DNA of 64,000 bases, taken from Rhodobacter sp. TJ_12 (lineage in GTDB: Bacteria > Pseudomonadota > Alphaproteobacteria > Rhodobacterales > Rhodobacteraceae). The DNA is taken from positions 37,791-101,790 of the forward strand of contig NZ_NRRD01000010.1 in NCBI RefSeq assembly GCF_020023995.1. Direction: 5' to 3'. Every line of letters begins with the position of its first letter. Position 1 is the stretch's first letter. The notes under the pieces are model-generated. The model worked only from the letters and a program-made list of their open reading frames with translations, was not told the DNA's origin and searched no databases. The translations under genes were made by a program, and so were the position numbers. Shown here piece after piece: positions 25,802 to 34,409 of this stretch.

Positions 25802-26791
25802 ATGACTGCCACCGCCATTCCGGCCTCGGCGCCATCGATCTCGATCTGGCCCGGGGTGTCGCTGGTGGCGGCAATCGTGGCGGCCGCCTTCGCGCTGCGG
25901 CTGGTGCCCGGGATCTCGATGTTCAGCCCGCTGATCATTGCCATCATCCTTGGCGTTATCGTGCGCAACACCTATGGCCTGCCCGCCGGGGCGGTGCCGG
26001 GCCTTGCCTTTTCGCTGCGGCGATTGTTGCGGGCGGGCATTGTTACGCTGGGGTTGCAACTGACCCTTGGACAGGTGTTGTCGATCGGCGGCATGGGGCT
26101 TGCCACGATCCTGATCGGGCTGTTTGCCACCTATTTCTTCACGCTGGCAGCGGGGCGCTGGCTGGGGGTGGAGGCCGGTCTGACCCGGCTCATTGCCACT
26201 GGCACGTCGATCTGCGGGGCCTCCGCCGTGCTGGCGGCCAATGCCGTGGGCCGCGAAAGCGATGAAGATGTTGCCTATGCCATCGCCTCGGTCACTATTT
26301 TTGGCACGATTGCGATGATCCTCTTCCCGGTGCTGGGATCGGGGCTCAGCGCGCAGGATTACGGCCTATGGGCAGGGGCTTCGATCCATGAGGTCGCGCA
26401 GGTGGTGGCGGCGGGGGCGCAAGGCGGGCAAGAGGCGACCGCATTCGCCACCATCGCCAAGCTGACCCGTGTGGCGCTTTTGGCCCCGCTGATCCTGATC
26501 ATGGCGCGCCATGTCGGCAGCACGGGGCGCGCGCCTTTTCCTTGGTTCGTGATCGGCTTCATCGCCATGGTGGGGCTAGCCTCCACAGGCTATGTCCCCA
26601 ATTTGATCACCACCGCCTCTGGCCCGGTCACGCAGGTGCTTTTGGCGATGGGCTTGGCCGCGATGGGGCTACAAACCGATATTGGCAAACTGCGCGCCAA
26701 AGGGGTGCGTCCGCTTGCTCTGGGTCTTGTGGCCTCGCTCTTCATTGCCGGGCTGACCTTCGTGCTGGTTTTCGGAGCCGCGCTCTTTTAG
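25802..26791 (+). CDS. YeiH family putative sulfite/sulfate exporter
   Basis: A 329-residue inner-membrane protein with about 10 hydrophobic segments, UPF0324/YeiH family. Motifs include LIIAIILGVIVRN, GTSICGASAVLAAN and ASIHEVAQVVAAG. Members are annotated as putative sulfate exporters. The setting next to sHdr, whose product is sulfite, suggests export of sulfite or sulfate. AAGGAA precedes the ATG at 25802. A LysR gene follows after 9 bp, as in the yeiE-yeiH pairing. Confidence 0.88.
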   Translation: MTATAIPASAPSISIWPGVSLVAAIVAAAFALRLVPGISMFSPLIIAIILGVIVRNTYGLPAGAVPGLAFSLRRLLRAGIVTLGLQLTLGQVLSIGGMGLATILIGLFATYFFTLAAGRWLGVEAGLTRLIATGTSICGASAVLAANAVGRESDEDVAYAIASVTIFGTIAMILFPVLGSGLSAQDYGLWAGASIHEVAQVVAAGAQGGQEATAFATIAKLTRVALLAPLILIMARHVGSTGRAPFPWFVIGFIAMVGLASTGYVPNLITTASGPVTQVLLAMGLAAMGLQTDIGKLRAKGVRPLALGLVASLFIAGLTFVLVFGAALF

Positions 26792-26800
26792 CCTCGGGCC

Positions 26801-27682
26801 ATGACCCTCGAACAACTGCGCATCTTTTTGGCCGTGGCCGAGCGTGAACATGTCACGCGCGCGGCAGAGGCGTTACACCTGACGCAATCGGCGGTATCGG
26901 CCGCCGTTTCGGCGCTTGAGGCGCGCCACGGCACCAAGCTGTTTGATCGGATCGGACGGGGCATCAAACTGACAGAGGCGGGCAAGCTGTTCGTGCCCGA
27001 GGCGCGGGCGGTGCTGGCGCGCGCTGCGGCGGCCGAACGGGTGCTGGATGATCTGGCCCGGCTTGCACGCGGCAGTTTGCGCATTGCGGCCAGCCAAACC
27101 TTGGCCACCTATTGGTTGCCGCCCTTGGTGGTGCGGTTTCATGCGGCCTATCCCGGCATCACGCTGGATCTGATCACCGCCAATTCCGAAACCGTGGGCC
27201 ATGAGGTGGCCGCGCTTTCCGCCGATTTCGGCTTTATCGAGGGGGGCGCCGCCCATCCGGGGCTGCGCGATGAGCCCTTTGGCGCGGATGAACTGTATCT
27301 CGTCGTTGCGCCCACGCATCCTTGGGCGACGCAACCGCCCACCCCGCAGGCCTTGACCGCTGGCCCATGGATCATGCGCGAGGACGGCTCTGGCACCCGG
27401 GCGCGCATGGATGAGGCTTTGCACGAAATGGGCGTCACGGCTCCGGGCGGCAAGCTTGAGTTCCCCTCAAACGAAGCGGTGCGCTCGGCGGTGATTGCAG
27501 GGGGCGGCGCAACGCTGATTTCGCGCCTCGCGGTCGAGGCCGATCTGGCCGATGGGCGGCTTTTGCGGCTTGAGGCCCCGCCTGCCGCGCGCCAATTCCG
27601 GCTGCTGCTGCACCCCGAACGCCACCTGACCGAGGCGGCAAAAGCCTTTTTGCACCTCGCCCTGCCCGATCAAACGTTTTAG
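26801..27682 (+). CDS. LysR-family regulator next to yeiH
   Basis: A 293-residue LysR regulator: N-terminal winged HTH (1-60; EHVTRAAEALHLTQSAVSAAVSALE) and a type 2 periplasmic-binding-like effector domain (about 90-290). Related regulators beside yeiH or cbb genes include YeiE and CbbR types; YeiE has been linked to sulfite sensing. Probably co-transcribed with yeiH. Its stop overlaps the end of the convergent ligase gene by 4 bp. Confidence 0.88.
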   Translation: MTLEQLRIFLAVAEREHVTRAAEALHLTQSAVSAAVSALEARHGTKLFDRIGRGIKLTEAGKLFVPEARAVLARAAAAERVLDDLARLARGSLRIAASQTLATYWLPPLVVRFHAAYPGITLDLITANSETVGHEVAALSADFGFIEGGAAHPGLRDEPFGADELYLVVAPTHPWATQPPTPQALTAGPWIMREDGSGTRARMDEALHEMGVTAPGGKLEFPSNEAVRSAVIAGGGATLISRLAVEADLADGRLLRLEAPPAARQFRLLLHPERHLTEAAKAFLHLALPDQTF

Positions 27683-28764
27683 CGCGCGGGCTCGTTGCGC
27701 ATCTGGGCCGCAACCATCACCGCCTTTGCAAAATCGCTGCCGGGGGCCGACATCAGCGCCGCGCGCGCTTGGTCAAAAAACGCAGCAACCGTGCTTTCGA
27801 CCGCCTCAAGCTCGACCCCGCGCAAGGCTGCCTCAAGGTCCGGCACGATGCGCGGCGGGGCAACAAAGAAATCGCCGGTCAACAAGACCTCGCGGATGCG
27901 GTCTTGTTTTGGCCCTTCAAGCCGCAGATGCGCGGTGATCGTACCCCCTGGCCCCGCATGGCTGCCCGACAGCACATCCGCCGCGCGGGCCGGATCGTCG
28001 AGGCCGTAAACATACTCTTCAGTGCCGATTTCCGCATCATGGATCTGCTGCGCCAGGGCTTCTTCTTCGGCGGTGATCGCCCCCCATCTGGGCGTGATAC
28101 CAAGCCGCTTGGCGAAAGCCGCAACCAGCGCCTCTTTCACTTCGGCCACGGGCGGGGGGGCGCCGCCGCATAATTCGGTCATCGTCACGATCCGCTGCGC
28201 CCCGGCACTGGCACCATGGCGCGCCAGCTTGGCGGAGGGAATGTTCAAAAGCCCCGCCATCTTGGCGCCATCCATCGCGCGCAGGATCGTGCCTTGGTAA
28301 AAGATCGTGTCACCGTCAAAGAACCCGCCGGTGCCAGAGATTTTGCGCCCCTCCACCTCGATATCGTTGCGCGGGCGGTAGCGCGCGGCAATGCCAAGGC
28401 TCTGCAGCCCCGCAGCGGCGGCTTCGCACAATTCCCGCGCCACATCGCCCAAACTGGGCAGCCCCAGCGTCGCCTTGTGCATCACCAGTTCCCAGCCGAA
28501 TTGGCCCTCGTCCAGATAAAGCGCGCCGCCGCCGGTCACCCGCCGCCCAATCCCCACCCCCGCCGCGCGGCAAGCGGGCAGGTTCAATTCCTGATCAATC
28601 GCCTGATGGCGGCCCACCAAAACCGTGGGCGGGAAGGTCAAAAACCGGATCGTATCGGGCGTGGTGCCCGCCTTGTGCCCCTCGATCAAGGCTTGATCAA
28701 AGGCGATCTGGGCGCGGCCGGGTCGCACGCCGGTGTCAATCACCCGCACGGGTTTCTCAGTCAT
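27679..28764 (-). CDS. slpl(AB): Lipoate-protein ligase sLpl(AB) for LbpA
   Basis: A 361-residue ligase with LplA-like large and LplB-like small domains in one chain, the sLpl(AB) layout of sulfur oxidisers. Motifs: RRVTGGGALYLDEGQFGW (lipoate-binding loop), NDIEVEGRKISGTGG with the conserved catalytic Lys. It loads lipoate or octanoate onto LbpA. The ATG at 28764 overlaps the upstream radical SAM gene by 8 bp and follows GAGGAG. Confidence 0.9.
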   Translation of the reverse strand: MTEKPVRVIDTGVRPGRAQIAFDQALIEGHKAGTTPDTIRFLTFPPTVLVGRHQAIDQELNLPACRAAGVGIGRRVTGGGALYLDEGQFGWELVMHKATLGLPSLGDVARELCEAAAAGLQSLGIAARYRPRNDIEVEGRKISGTGGFFDGDTIFYQGTILRAMDGAKMAGLLNIPSAKLARHGASAGAQRIVTMTELCGGAPPPVAEVKEALVAAFAKRLGITPRWGAITAEEEALAQQIHDAEIGTEEYVYGLDDPARAADVLSGSHAGPGGTITAHLRLEGPKQDRIREVLLTGDFFVAPPRIVPDLEAALRGVELEAVESTVAAFFDQARAALMSAPGSDFAKAVMVAAQMRNEPAR

Positions 28765-30037
28765 GCTCGAACTCCTCGCCCGGTTCATAGATTTCATTGG
28801 CGCGCGACATGTCCAACTGGCTGCGCACGCGCTTCAAATCGACCGGGCGCAACGCAAAGGGGTAGGAGGCAATATCCGAGGGCGGGCTGTCGCCATAGGG
28901 CCGATCGCAGGCAGAAATATCCTCGGCAAATTTGCCCGGGCAGCCCGAGGTGCGAAAGGCGATCCCGGCATCGATGATTGCATCCAGCTCCGCTTGCGGC
29001 AGACCGAAATCCGCCACGCGGCCTTGGTCATCAAAGCGCATCTGCTCGACCCGGACCCCGCAATAATCGATCAGATAGCGGCCCAATTGCACGCGCCGCC
29101 ATTGATCGCGCGGGGTTGCGGGCAGATGGTCCATCAAGCTGCCCTCTTCGGGGTAAAAGCTGAACAGATGGCTGTGCCCGCCCATATCGCCCAACCGCTG
29201 CACCACGCCCAGCATCTCGGCCTCTGTCTCGCCCATGCCCACAATCAGATGCGCGCCGAACTTTTGCGGGCCGAACACATCGCGCGCCCAATCCAGCGCC
29301 TCCCAATAGCCCGCCCAGCTATGGGGCGATTGCACGCCCTTGCCGCGCGTGCGCGCGAAAATCGCGGGCGTGGCGGCATCCAGCGCCACGGTAAAAATAT
29401 CCGATCCCATATCGCGCAGGCGCACGACATCTTGGCGCCCCATCGTCGTCGGGTTCGACAGGATCGAAATTGGAATGTGATCCGGGTCGATCCGGTCGGT
29501 CCATGTTTTCAACACCGTCACCGTATCGGCATCAGAATTCGGGTGTGTGATCATGGAAATGCACATGCGGTGAAAGGGGGTATTTTCGACATCCGCCGCG
29601 ATCCGGTCCACCACCTCGGCCATCGGCACGGCGGGCCAATCAACACGAATGAAATTGCGGTCTGCATAGTTGCGCTCTGCCTCGCGGTGGCGCGCAAGCC
29701 CGCAATAGGCGCAATTGGCCCGGCAGCCTTCGGGATAGGTCAGGAGCAGGTTCAAACAGCGGGTGCAGGAACAATTATACATCTGCCCGTCCACCAGCCC
29801 GAGCGTGATCGCGGCGGCGGTCGACATTTGCACATAATCGGGCGAGCGCATTGCAGGCGTCATCACCCGGTAATCGGGCCGGTAAAGCCCTTGCGGCGCG
29901 TGATCCGCCTGTTTCACCGCACCGCCGTTTTTCCTGCTCGCGGGAATGGGGGTGGGGGCGCGCGGGACCATGATCCCCGGAGCGTTGAAGCCGGTGGGGG
30001 CGCCTTGGGCCTTGGTTTCGGATTTCGTGCAGCTCAT
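28757..30037 (-). CDS. LipS-type radical SAM lipoyl synthase (first of two)
   Basis: A 426-residue radical SAM protein. The SAM cluster motif is CRANCAYC (C105, C109, C112, CX3CX2C), with three more cysteines just upstream (C89, C91, C94 in NCSCTRC) as a likely auxiliary cluster that donates sulfur. In the LipS1/LipS2 route two such proteins insert the two sulfurs into octanoyl-LbpA. I cannot tell LipS1 from LipS2 by eye. The start overlaps the lipT stop as ATGA; GGAGG precedes it. Confidence 0.88.
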   Translation of the reverse strand: MSCTKSETKAQGAPTGFNAPGIMVPRAPTPIPASRKNGGAVKQADHAPQGLYRPDYRVMTPAMRSPDYVQMSTAAAITLGLVDGQMYNCSCTRCLNLLLTYPEGCRANCAYCGLARHREAERNYADRNFIRVDWPAVPMAEVVDRIAADVENTPFHRMCISMITHPNSDADTVTVLKTWTDRIDPDHIPISILSNPTTMGRQDVVRLRDMGSDIFTVALDAATPAIFARTRGKGVQSPHSWAGYWEALDWARDVFGPQKFGAHLIVGMGETEAEMLGVVQRLGDMGGHSHLFSFYPEEGSLMDHLPATPRDQWRRVQLGRYLIDYCGVRVEQMRFDDQGRVADFGLPQAELDAIIDAGIAFRTSGCPGKFAEDISACDRPYGDSPPSDIASYPFALRPVDLKRVRSQLDMSRANEIYEPGEEFEHD

Positions 30038-31116
30038 GCGGGTTCCTCCACGCCGGTGGGGTCGGTGCGATACTCTGGCCAGGCGATCCACGCCCGGCGC
30101 AGCGCGGCCAGATCGGGGCGGCGGCCCGCCGCGTAATGGGCCATCAGTTCGGCGCGCCGTCGCACCGCAAGGGTAAGCGACGGTCCAAACAGGTCTTCGA
30201 TATCCTCGGCATAATCTTCGGCGGCCTGTGCCTGCCCGGCGGCGATCTGCGCCCCCGCCTCGCCAGCCATCCGGCCCGACAAGACTGCCGTGGCGATCCC
30301 CGCCCCGGTGATCGGATGCGTCAGCCCCGCCGCATCGCCTGCAAGCAAAACCGAAGCCGCGCCGCGCCGGGCGACGGGGCCAACCAACCCGCCCACCGGG
30401 ATCGTGCCCCCGGTCAGGCGGGATGCTTGTGCCCCCACGCGCCCCTCGGCCATCAACTCATCGTGCAGTTGTTCAAGCAAGGGCTTGAGGCTGTCGCGCG
30501 CCACATGCGCGACGCCCACCCCAAGATTGGCGTGATCCCCGCGCGGAAACAGCCAGCCGTAACCGCCCACGATTTCCGGGGCAAGAAAGATATCGGTCGC
30601 ATCATGGGCGACCCGCAACGGCACGGTGATCTGGCGCGCCTCGCACAGATCGCGGTTGACCAACCCCACCGCGCGCCCAATGCGCGAATGCGGGCCATCG
30701 GCCCCAATCACCACGCGCGGGGTGATCCGGCGCCCATCGGCCAGATGAACCGCCCCCGCAGCATCAAACCCCGTCACAGCCAAACCAAAGGCAATTTCTG
30801 CCCCCGCTGCGCGCGCTTGATCCACCAGCGCGGCATCAAAGTGCGCGCGGTCGATCATCACGCCGCGAAAATCCGCGCTGCGCAGCGGATCATCGGTCAA
30901 ATACGTCTCCATCGCCGCGATTTCCTGCACCGCAGCGGCCCGCACGGCGCCGGTCTGCGCCGCCAGCGCGGCGGGCACGAATTCGGCGCATTGCACCGGC
31001 TGGCCCGGTGTGGCGCGTTTGTCCACGGCCAAAACCCGCGCCCCGGCTTGCGCGGCCAAAGCCGCGGCCGAGGCCCCCGCCGGGCCCAGCCCGACAATCA
31101 GCACATCCACATTCAT
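30034..31116 (-). CDS. lipT: LipT, FAD-dependent oxidoreductase of lipoate assembly
   Basis: A 360-residue flavoprotein of the geranylgeranyl-reductase-like family. FAD motif VGLGPAGASAAALAAQAG (about 8-25), GADGPHSRIGRAVG and the C-terminal AGDAAGLTHPITGAGI are diagnostic. LipT genes accompany lipS1/lipS2 and sLpl(AB) in lbpA-containing genomes, where the protein is thought to supply electrons. ATGA overlaps on both sides place it inside the operon. Confidence 0.87.
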   Translation of the reverse strand: MNVDVLIVGLGPAGASAAALAAQAGARVLAVDKRATPGQPVQCAEFVPAALAAQTGAVRAAAVQEIAAMETYLTDDPLRSADFRGVMIDRAHFDAALVDQARAAGAEIAFGLAVTGFDAAGAVHLADGRRITPRVVIGADGPHSRIGRAVGLVNRDLCEARQITVPLRVAHDATDIFLAPEIVGGYGWLFPRGDHANLGVGVAHVARDSLKPLLEQLHDELMAEGRVGAQASRLTGGTIPVGGLVGPVARRGAASVLLAGDAAGLTHPITGAGIATAVLSGRMAGEAGAQIAAGQAQAAEDYAEDIEDLFGPSLTLAVRRRAELMAHYAAGRRPDLAALRRAWIAWPEYRTDPTGVEEPA

Positions 31117-32147
31117 GCCGCGCACCCCGCGCGCAAACTGCGGCCCTCGCCCAACTTGATCGAACAGCAGGCATGCGCTTGGTCCCACTCACGCCCAACC
31201 AGATCGGCCACAGCGACCGCGCCTTCGGCGGGAAAAGCGATTCCATCAAGCCCCGCCATCACCGCATAGGCATCGGTGATGCGCTTGTGCATACCCGCAG
31301 GCCGCGCACAGCCCAAAAGCAGATCACGATCCGGCAGCACGTCGCGCGCCCGCAAGAAGAGACGCCCCACATCATCGGCGGGCACGGTGGCAAAGGTGCC
31401 GGGGCTGGCATAAAACGGCATCACCACCACCAAAACCAGCGCCTTGGTCGGATAACGCGCGACCATTTCCAGCGCATGTTCCTCGCCCAGCAATCGACCA
31501 TAATGCAGCCCGATCACGATATGGGGCGAGATTTCCATTGCTGTGGCGCTAAGCGCTTCCAGCGTTTTTTCGAAATCGGCCACCGGACGGTCAAGGTGAT
31601 AGACCTGTTCGATGGTTTCTTGCGCGCCGATCACATCCAACATCGCGGTATCGACGCCCGCCGCCTCCATCCGCCGCGCGCCGGCATCATCGGTCAGCGC
31701 GGTGTGTATGGCGATCCGCATTTCGGGGAAATCACGTTTGAGCCCCTCAATCACCGGATAGAATTTGTCATAGCGGATTTCATTGCGCCGGTTCGAGCCA
31801 CCCGACAACAAGAACCCCTGCAAACCTTGCAACATCACCAGATCACGGACCTTGCGATCTAGGTCTTCGGGCTTTGTCGCCGGGATCATCGGCTCAAGGA
31901 TCTTTGCCCGGCAATGGTCGCAATCCAGCGCGCAGGCCCCGCCGGTGATCGAAAAAGCCGGAAAGGCGTTCTTGCCACAGCCCTTGATCTCTTGGCTGTC
32001 ATATTCCTTGAAGGTGGGGGTCGAAAACCGCACTGGGCGAGGTTGGGCCCGCGCGGCGTGTGCCTGCATCTGCGCCACCAGATCGGCATCGAAATCAGCA
32101 TCTTCCAGCGGTTCGATCAAAGAAAGCGCGTCCAGCCAAGTGCTCAT
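31113..32147 (-). CDS. LipS-type radical SAM lipoyl synthase (second of two)
   Basis: A 344-residue radical SAM protein with the CX3CX2C motif at C72, C76, C79 (CALDCDHC) and an extra upstream C57 plus C-terminal cysteines (HACCSIKLG and the last Cys) that may bind an auxiliary cluster. It is unlike the first LipS in sequence, as expected for the LipS1/LipS2 pair. The ATG at 32147 overlaps the HDAC-family stop as ATGA. Confidence 0.85.
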   Translation of the reverse strand: MSTWLDALSLIEPLEDADFDADLVAQMQAHAARAQPRPVRFSTPTFKEYDSQEIKGCGKNAFPAFSITGGACALDCDHCRAKILEPMIPATKPEDLDRKVRDLVMLQGLQGFLLSGGSNRRNEIRYDKFYPVIEGLKRDFPEMRIAIHTALTDDAGARRMEAAGVDTAMLDVIGAQETIEQVYHLDRPVADFEKTLEALSATAMEISPHIVIGLHYGRLLGEEHALEMVARYPTKALVLVVVMPFYASPGTFATVPADDVGRLFLRARDVLPDRDLLLGCARPAGMHKRITDAYAVMAGLDGIAFPAEGAVAVADLVGREWDQAHACCSIKLGEGRSLRAGCAA

Positions 32148-33319
32148 GCATGCGTCCTTTTCTGTTCGGGTCTTTGCCGTGCGCGACCGTTTTGCGGAAA
32201 GGCCACGTCTTGCGCGGCCAGCCGTTTGCGGGTGGCGGCAATCAAAGCCTCTGTCTCGGGGCGGATCGGTCCCGGGTTCGGCGGATCGGCCAGCGTCGCA
32301 AACCATGCCGGGGCGCGGTCTTCCTCCTCGACAAGGTCGCAATCGAGACTGGCCAGCACCGCGCGCGCCGCTTTGGGCAATTGCGCCGGGATCTCCTGCC
32401 CCGAAAGCCGCGCCCACAGGCCCGCCCAAGCGCGCCCCAAGGTCCATGGGTTATAGCCGCCACCCCCCAGCACAACGCGCGCCGGGGCAAGCGCACAAAC
32501 CGTTTCAACCGCCGCCCAAAGCCGGGAATTAGTGATCGCCAAAGAGGACAAAGGATCGCCTTGCAAAGCATCGGCCCCGACCGTCACCACCACCGCATCG
32601 GGCGCGAAATCCCGCGCCACCGGTAGCACCGCCTGCACCAGAATGCGGTCAAACTCGCTATCATTCAGGCATGGCGGCAGCGGCAGGTTGCATCGCCGCG
32701 GCCCCTGATCCTCGGCCCCGCCGGTGAAGGGCCAGCGCCCCACCTCGTGAAGCGATAGCGTCATCACGCGTGGATCGTGCAAAAACGCCGCTTCTACCCC
32801 ATCGCCATGGTGGGCATCGAAATCGACATAAAGCACCCGCCGCCGCCCCAGATCGAGCAGCGTCAGGATGGCAAAAACCGGATCGTTGAGGAAACAAAAC
32901 CCGCTGGCCCGCGCGCGCAACCCGTGCTGCGTGCCGCCGCCGGGGTGAAACGCAACGGCCCCTTGATGGGCCAACCGCGCGGCCAACATCGCGCCCCCTA
33001 CGGAAACCGCCGCGCGATGCCACAGCCCTTCAAAGACAGGGTTTTCCAATGTGCCGATCTGATAGCGGGCGCGATCTTCGGCGCTGGCCCCGCGCGCCGC
33101 CTCGGACCGCTGAATCGCGTCCAGATACTCTGGCATGTGGAACCGCTCGATCTCGGCTCGGCTCGCGGGCAGGCATTCCAGCGGCGCATCGCCCGGCCCA
33201 AACCAGCCCAGCGCCTGGCACAACCGCTCCACCGTGCCCACGCGTGGAATGGCCAGCGGATGGTTGCCAGAATAGCCCGTCTGCCTGAAACAGGCGGCGG
33301 TGATGAAATGGGCCGTCAT
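32144..33319 (-). CDS. Histone deacetylase/AcuC-family hydrolase heading the lipoate operon
   Basis: A 391-residue arginase/deacetylase-fold protein. Zinc ligands are present: Asp168 and His170 in VDFDAHHGDG, Asp250 in GADALQGDPL; the transition-state Tyr289 is in GGGGYNP. The HH dyad is altered: GGTQHG gives Gln131-His132, so only the second His remains. Family members remove acyl groups from lysines or act on polyamines. It is translationally coupled to a LipS gene, which suggests an acyl-lysine or lipoyl-related substrate; this is inference. GGAGG lies 9 bp before the ATG. Confidence 0.87.
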   Translation of the reverse strand: MTAHFITAACFRQTGYSGNHPLAIPRVGTVERLCQALGWFGPGDAPLECLPASRAEIERFHMPEYLDAIQRSEAARGASAEDRARYQIGTLENPVFEGLWHRAAVSVGGAMLAARLAHQGAVAFHPGGGTQHGLRARASGFCFLNDPVFAILTLLDLGRRRVLYVDFDAHHGDGVEAAFLHDPRVMTLSLHEVGRWPFTGGAEDQGPRRCNLPLPPCLNDSEFDRILVQAVLPVARDFAPDAVVVTVGADALQGDPLSSLAITNSRLWAAVETVCALAPARVVLGGGGYNPWTLGRAWAGLWARLSGQEIPAQLPKAARAVLASLDCDLVEEEDRAPAWFATLADPPNPGPIRPETEALIAATRKRLAAQDVAFPQNGRARQRPEQKRTHA

Positions 33320-33367
33320 CTCTGATGGCCTCCCTCCCTATGCGGGCTCCCCTCCCGCAACCAGAAG

Positions 33368-33393
33368 TGTCATGCAGAAAATCGCATGTGACA
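33368..33393. promoter_or_regulatory. Inverted repeat upstream of the lipoate operon
   Basis: TGTCATGC (33368-33375) faces GCATGTGACA (33384-33393) across 8 bp, a dyad with one 2-nt insertion. It lies about 50 bp upstream of the HDAC-family start, between it and the end of cbbR, where the operon promoter must be if it is not read through from cbbR. Confidence 0.4.
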
Positions 33394-33415
33394 AGATAAA
33401 ATTGGAAAACGGCGC

Positions 33416-34306
33416 TTAGCCGGCGCGGCTGCCGCGCAATTGCGCCAAGAAGGCCGCCGCTGCGGGCGACAGCCGCTTGCCACGCGGCCATGCCACATGC
33501 CATGCGCGATCCAGCGGGAACCCCTGCACATCCAGTGCCACCAGCCGACCCAGTTCCAGTTCCAACTCGACGGTCGATCGCGACAGAACCGCGATCCCCA
33601 GCCCCGCCCGCACCGCCTGCCGGATCGCGGCATTCGCCCCCAGTTCCAGCCGCACCTTGGGCGCCCACCCTTGCGCCGCAAAGAACCGCTCGGCCGCGAT
33701 CCGTGTGCCTGAGCCCGTTTCGCGCATCACGAAAGGTTCCGCAACCAGCCTGCCGGGGGCGATACCGCGTTGGTTCGCCAGCGGATGATCGGGCGGCGCC
33801 ACAAGCACCAAGGGGTTCTTGGCAAAGGCAAAATGCTCTGCCTCCACCTCATCGGGCGGGGTGCCCAGAATGTAAAGATCGTCTTCATTGGCCATAAAAC
33901 GTGCCAGCAACTCGCCCCGGTTGCCGACCTTCAGCGCCACCTCGATCCCCGGATGATTGCGGCAAAATTCGCCCAAAAGCGCGGGCGCATCATATTGCGC
34001 CGTCGAGACGGCAGCGAGCCGAAGCTGCCCAGCCGACAGGCCCTGCACCTCGGCCAGACGCGCCGCCATCCGTTCCATTTCGCCCAAAATCTCGCGCGCG
34101 GAAGCCAGCACCACCTCCCCCGCCTGCGTCAGGTAAAGCTGCTTGCCGATCCGCTCGATCAGCGCTGCGCCGATTTGCTCTTCCAAACTGCGCACTTGGG
34201 TAAAAACGGCAGGCTGGGTCAGATTCAAAGCCTCCGCCGCGCGGGTGTAAGAAAGCTCCCGCGCCACCGCCGCAAAGATCTGCAATTGCCGCAAGCTCGC
34301 CCGCAT
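33416..34306 (-). CDS. cbbR: LysR-type regulator CbbR
   Basis: A 296-residue LysR regulator, N-terminal HTH with SYTRAAEALNLTQPAVFTQVRSLE (about 19-42) and a C-terminal effector domain; AVSTAQYDAP and the FVMRETGSGTR motif are typical of CbbR. It is divergent from cbbL, the classical arrangement, and controls Calvin-cycle genes in response to metabolites such as RuBP or phosphoenolpyruvate. Confidence 0.92.
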   Translation of the reverse strand: MRASLRQLQIFAAVARELSYTRAAEALNLTQPAVFTQVRSLEEQIGAALIERIGKQLYLTQAGEVVLASAREILGEMERMAARLAEVQGLSAGQLRLAAVSTAQYDAPALLGEFCRNHPGIEVALKVGNRGELLARFMANEDDLYILGTPPDEVEAEHFAFAKNPLVLVAPPDHPLANQRGIAPGRLVAEPFVMRETGSGTRIAAERFFAAQGWAPKVRLELGANAAIRQAVRAGLGIAVLSRSTVELELELGRLVALDVQGFPLDRAWHVAWPRGKRLSPAAAAFLAQLRGSRAG

Positions 34307-34317
34307 GAATAGCCTTT

Positions 34318-34330
34318 TATAAAGCCTGTA
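34318..34330. promoter_or_regulatory. Putative CbbR-binding site
   Basis: TATAAAGCCTGTA fits the LysR T-N11-A pattern with a partial dyad and lies in the AT-rich 103-bp gap between cbbR and cbbL. Further AT-rich sequence (34331-34353) may extend the site. The cbbL promoter boxes are not clear. Confidence 0.4.
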
Positions 34331-34409
34331 TCTAAAAACTATTCATTTTTGCATAGTCTCGCAAGCGGCTAACCTTTCGTTAAGCAAATGCGTCGGAGGA
34401 GTGCCGCAG

